From: Proteiniphilum acetatigenes DSM 18083
GTDB lineage: Bacteria > Bacteroidota > Bacteroidia > Bacteroidales > Dysgonomonadaceae
Assembly (NCBI RefSeq): GCF_000380985.1
Contig: NZ_KB905692.1
Coordinates: forward strand, 186,001-250,000
Length of the DNA: 64,000 bases
Direction: 5' to 3'
Positions 62,901 through 64,000 of this stretch are shown here, piece after piece; the first letter of the stretch is position 1, and the number at the start of each line of letters is the position of its first letter. Both the position numbers and the translations under genes were made by a program. The notes below the pieces were generated by a model. That model worked only from the letters and a program-made list of their open reading frames with translations. It was not told the DNA's origin and made no database searches.

Positions 62901-63986
62901 TCTGTATTTATCAGTAGAATGTAAAAGTGTCTGAAAAACGGGAGGTTTATTACCGATAAAATCTATTCCCCGATTATAATGTCCAATCCATATATTATCG
63001 TAAGAATCCTGAAACAAAGATCTGACATTAGACGATGATAATCCGTAATGATCTTTTGTGACAGATATATTTTTGAATGTAACCATCCTGGGATCAAGTA
63101 ACGTAATATTGCTGAGATCAAGAACACTGATCCCCGCCATATCGGTACTGATCCACAAAGTACCGTCCTTCATTTCCCTGATATCGTAAATATAGTTTGC
63201 ACCCAAGGAATTAGGGTCGGACGGATTGTGCCTGAAAGTAATAAATTCTTCTGTCTGGGAATTAAACAGAGCCAATCCGTCATTGGTCCCAATCCAGATA
63301 TTTTTTTGATGGTCCATGTAAATGGTACGGACAGTATTACCCGGCAAACTTTTAGGATTTCCTGGTTGGTGGCGGATATTGCGTGCTGTTTTATTCTTTA
63401 TATCAATAATACTCAATCCGTCGAAGGCGTGGCCAATGTATAGACTACCCTTGCCATCATCGAAAGAACACCAGTTCTGGCTTTTCATCCCTTCTATATC
63501 CCGATCCAAAAAATGAGTTAATTGCCTGGTATTCTTATCATAATATTCAACTCCTACATGATAGTGAGTTATCCATATCCCCCCGTCCTCTGCATGTGAA
63601 AGGTGCGTAACATCATTAGTTGCCAGTCCTTCTTCTGTTCTATAATCTCTAAACGATTGCGAGGTACAATCGAAAATGCTGATCCCTTCGCGTTGTGAAC
63701 CTATCCATATCCGGTTTTCTTCATGGTCGTACAGCAATGCATTTAATTCATTACTTACGATATCTGAATTATTTTTTGTATATACCGTAAAATTCTTTCC
63801 GTCGAAACGGCTTAATCCCGATTCTGTTGCTATCCATATAAATCCCTGGCCATCTTGTGTAATGTCGGTAATATAACTGTTGGATAATCCGTCTTCTACG
63901 CCAAAATGTTTTAAAGCCTGCGATTGCCCCGATGCATTAAAAATAATTAATAACAGAGTATATAAAATAACTGCTTTTTTTAACAT
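59934..63986 (-). CDS. Hybrid two-component system regulator (HTCS2)
   Basis: The 1350-residue protein has a signal peptide (MLKKAVILYTLLLIIFNASG), a periplasmic propeller sensor built of units such as DGQGFIWIATESGLSRFDG and HQKNIWIGTNDGLALFNS, a Y_Y_Y domain (YTFKVKSRLKNQEWDEV), a membrane helix (LWLTWYAKLLYIIIACFVIFF in part), HisKA with ITHELRTPLT (His842), HATPase, a receiver with SDIMMPEMDG (Asp1139) and an AraC-type helix-turn-helix (EFIRKIRLKNSLRLLLSG; MSGFNDVVYFRKCF). It is upstream of GH2 on the same strand and may control it through the direct-repeat operator. Its own promoter lies at or beyond the window end. Confidence 0.93.
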   Translation of the reverse strand: MLKKAVILYTLLLIIFNASGQSQALKHFGVEDGLSNSYITDITQDGQGFIWIATESGLSRFDGKNFTVYTKNNSDIVSNELNALLYDHEENRIWIGSQREGISIFDCTSQSFRDYRTEEGLATNDVTHLSHAEDGGIWITHYHVGVEYYDKNTRQLTHFLDRDIEGMKSQNWCSFDDGKGSLYIGHAFDGLSIIDIKNKTARNIRHQPGNPKSLPGNTVRTIYMDHQKNIWIGTNDGLALFNSQTEEFITFRHNPSDPNSLGANYIYDIREMKDGTLWISTDMAGISVLDLSNITLLDPRMVTFKNISVTKDHYGLSSSNVRSLFQDSYDNIWIGHYNRGIDFIGNKPPVFQTLLHSTDKYRDTNERQIWDICMDKNQRLWVGTENEVILLQDNEVKRAINIQPYLSGISSNVYVNKIRSDRNGILWFGTSTGEILQQNPDNYQIKNIPFEGRGEYVHEFYEDIDGKIWIGTETGLYSYQSGTIKKENHINDQLEDKTIYSVLHDRQGKLWIGTFGKGIFIFDGNDNLVDNIVKDKGFISNAINHLYMDSGGGVWVATRNGMAYFKNTEDTGQYETYDEKQGLENSFVRAIQQDDMGNIWISTNAGISLWNGEKFNNYNHQDGTPIGDFTNGAASLREDGILFFGSLNGVCYFNPEELTKEKRKVVPVQIIECLALSKQIENYSREILVPTPQNKIELAYNKNSFRISFSSPDYSQNQQVEYAYMMEGLDDIWYNTQDENQVAFRNISPGEYTFKVKSRLKNQEWDEVNIASLAFIIHPPLWLTWYAKLLYIIIACFVIFFSLRSYKRRIDLKTSLELERKNSQNKQELNDERLRFYTNITHELRTPLTLILGPLEDLVQDAGLPAGYSKKISIIHASAIRLLNLINQILEFRKTETQNRKLSVSKGNLANLVAETGLRYKELSRNEKVVTHIDIQDKNSILYFDADVITTILNNFLSNAMKYTAEGEIRLSLRSIKEKDNHYTEIAVSDTGYGIEADALSHIFERYYQVKGKHQSSGTGIGLALVKSLADLHEGTLHVESTVGKGTLFRLRLLTENTYPSAIHTEEKTDTNIIEEEQDIQKEESVDNRPVILVVEDDDDIRAYIASSLENDYYVLSATNGKDGLELARKHIPNIIVSDIMMPEMDGMELCRRIKEDVRTSHISVILLTARDSLYDQEKGYDSGADSYLTKPFSARLLRSRIDNLLESRRKLADQISTFAKGTVRHENNLAEEPLKISKLDKEFLNKLTEIVENNIEMEDLDIAFIKEKMHMSYSTFYRKVKGLTGISPNEFIRKIRLKNSLRLLLSGSYQVSEVAYMSGFNDVVYFRKCFKDEYGMAPSEYIKSMKRAL

Positions 63987-64000
63987 AATTAGAAGGAAGG

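Overview
The window is chromosomal DNA of a Bacteroidales bacterium (phylum Bacteroidota). The direct evidence is a SusC/SusD pair, hybrid two-component regulators that end in an AraC-type DNA-binding domain, fimbrillin and FimB/Mfa2-type lipoproteins, C-terminal type IX secretion signals, and promoters of the TTTG-N20-TAnnTTTG type. Amino-acid fermentation genes, a Na+-pumping decarboxylase and the fimbrial genes together resemble protein- and sugar-fermenting Dysgonomonadaceae/Porphyromonadaceae-like lineages. That family placement is inference. I see no rRNA, tRNA, CRISPR array or insertion sequence.

Region 1 (1-3.4 kb): the tail of a PstS-like solute-binding protein, a compact membrane hybrid kinase/AraC regulator without a periplasmic sensor, and an HU-like protein. 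Region 2 (3.5-25.9 kb): a long same-strand block of envelope genes. It holds two fimbrillin plus FimB/Mfa2-like anchor pairs, a DUF3575 barrel protein, a TPR-PD40-OmpA protein, a Calx-beta exoprotein, two tandem ~1250-residue adhesin-like proteins with type IX sorting tails, a TPR/OmpA-like lipoprotein, two small exported proteins and one cytoplasmic helical protein. This block is the best candidate for an undescribed surface system.

Region 3 (26-34.5 kb): pnp, a small possibly frameshifted gene, then iorA-iorB-paaK-ACT-aminotransferase. The last five fit together as a 2-oxoacid route for aromatic amino acid fermentation (amino acid to arylpyruvate to arylacetyl-CoA to arylacetate). Region 4 (34.5-43.6 kb): oadGAB (minus strand), a Ca2+-type P-ATPase (minus), and an EF-G paralogue whose G3 motif has lost the catalytic histidine. 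Region 5 (43.6-64 kb): a polysaccharide utilisation locus with HTCS regulator, SusC, SusD, DUF2264 protein (GH154-like), GH105, a degraded higBA toxin-antitoxin pair, GH2 and a second HTCS regulator.

Non-coding signals stand out. Most intergenic spacers of regions 2-4 from 21 kb on carry arrays of degenerate 7-bp (once 8-bp) repeats. A ~60-75 bp dyad element occurs three times (near fusA2, HTCS1 and GH2) with a compensatory stem change. A 22-bp-spaced direct repeat abuts the GH2 promoter and looks like an HTCS operator.
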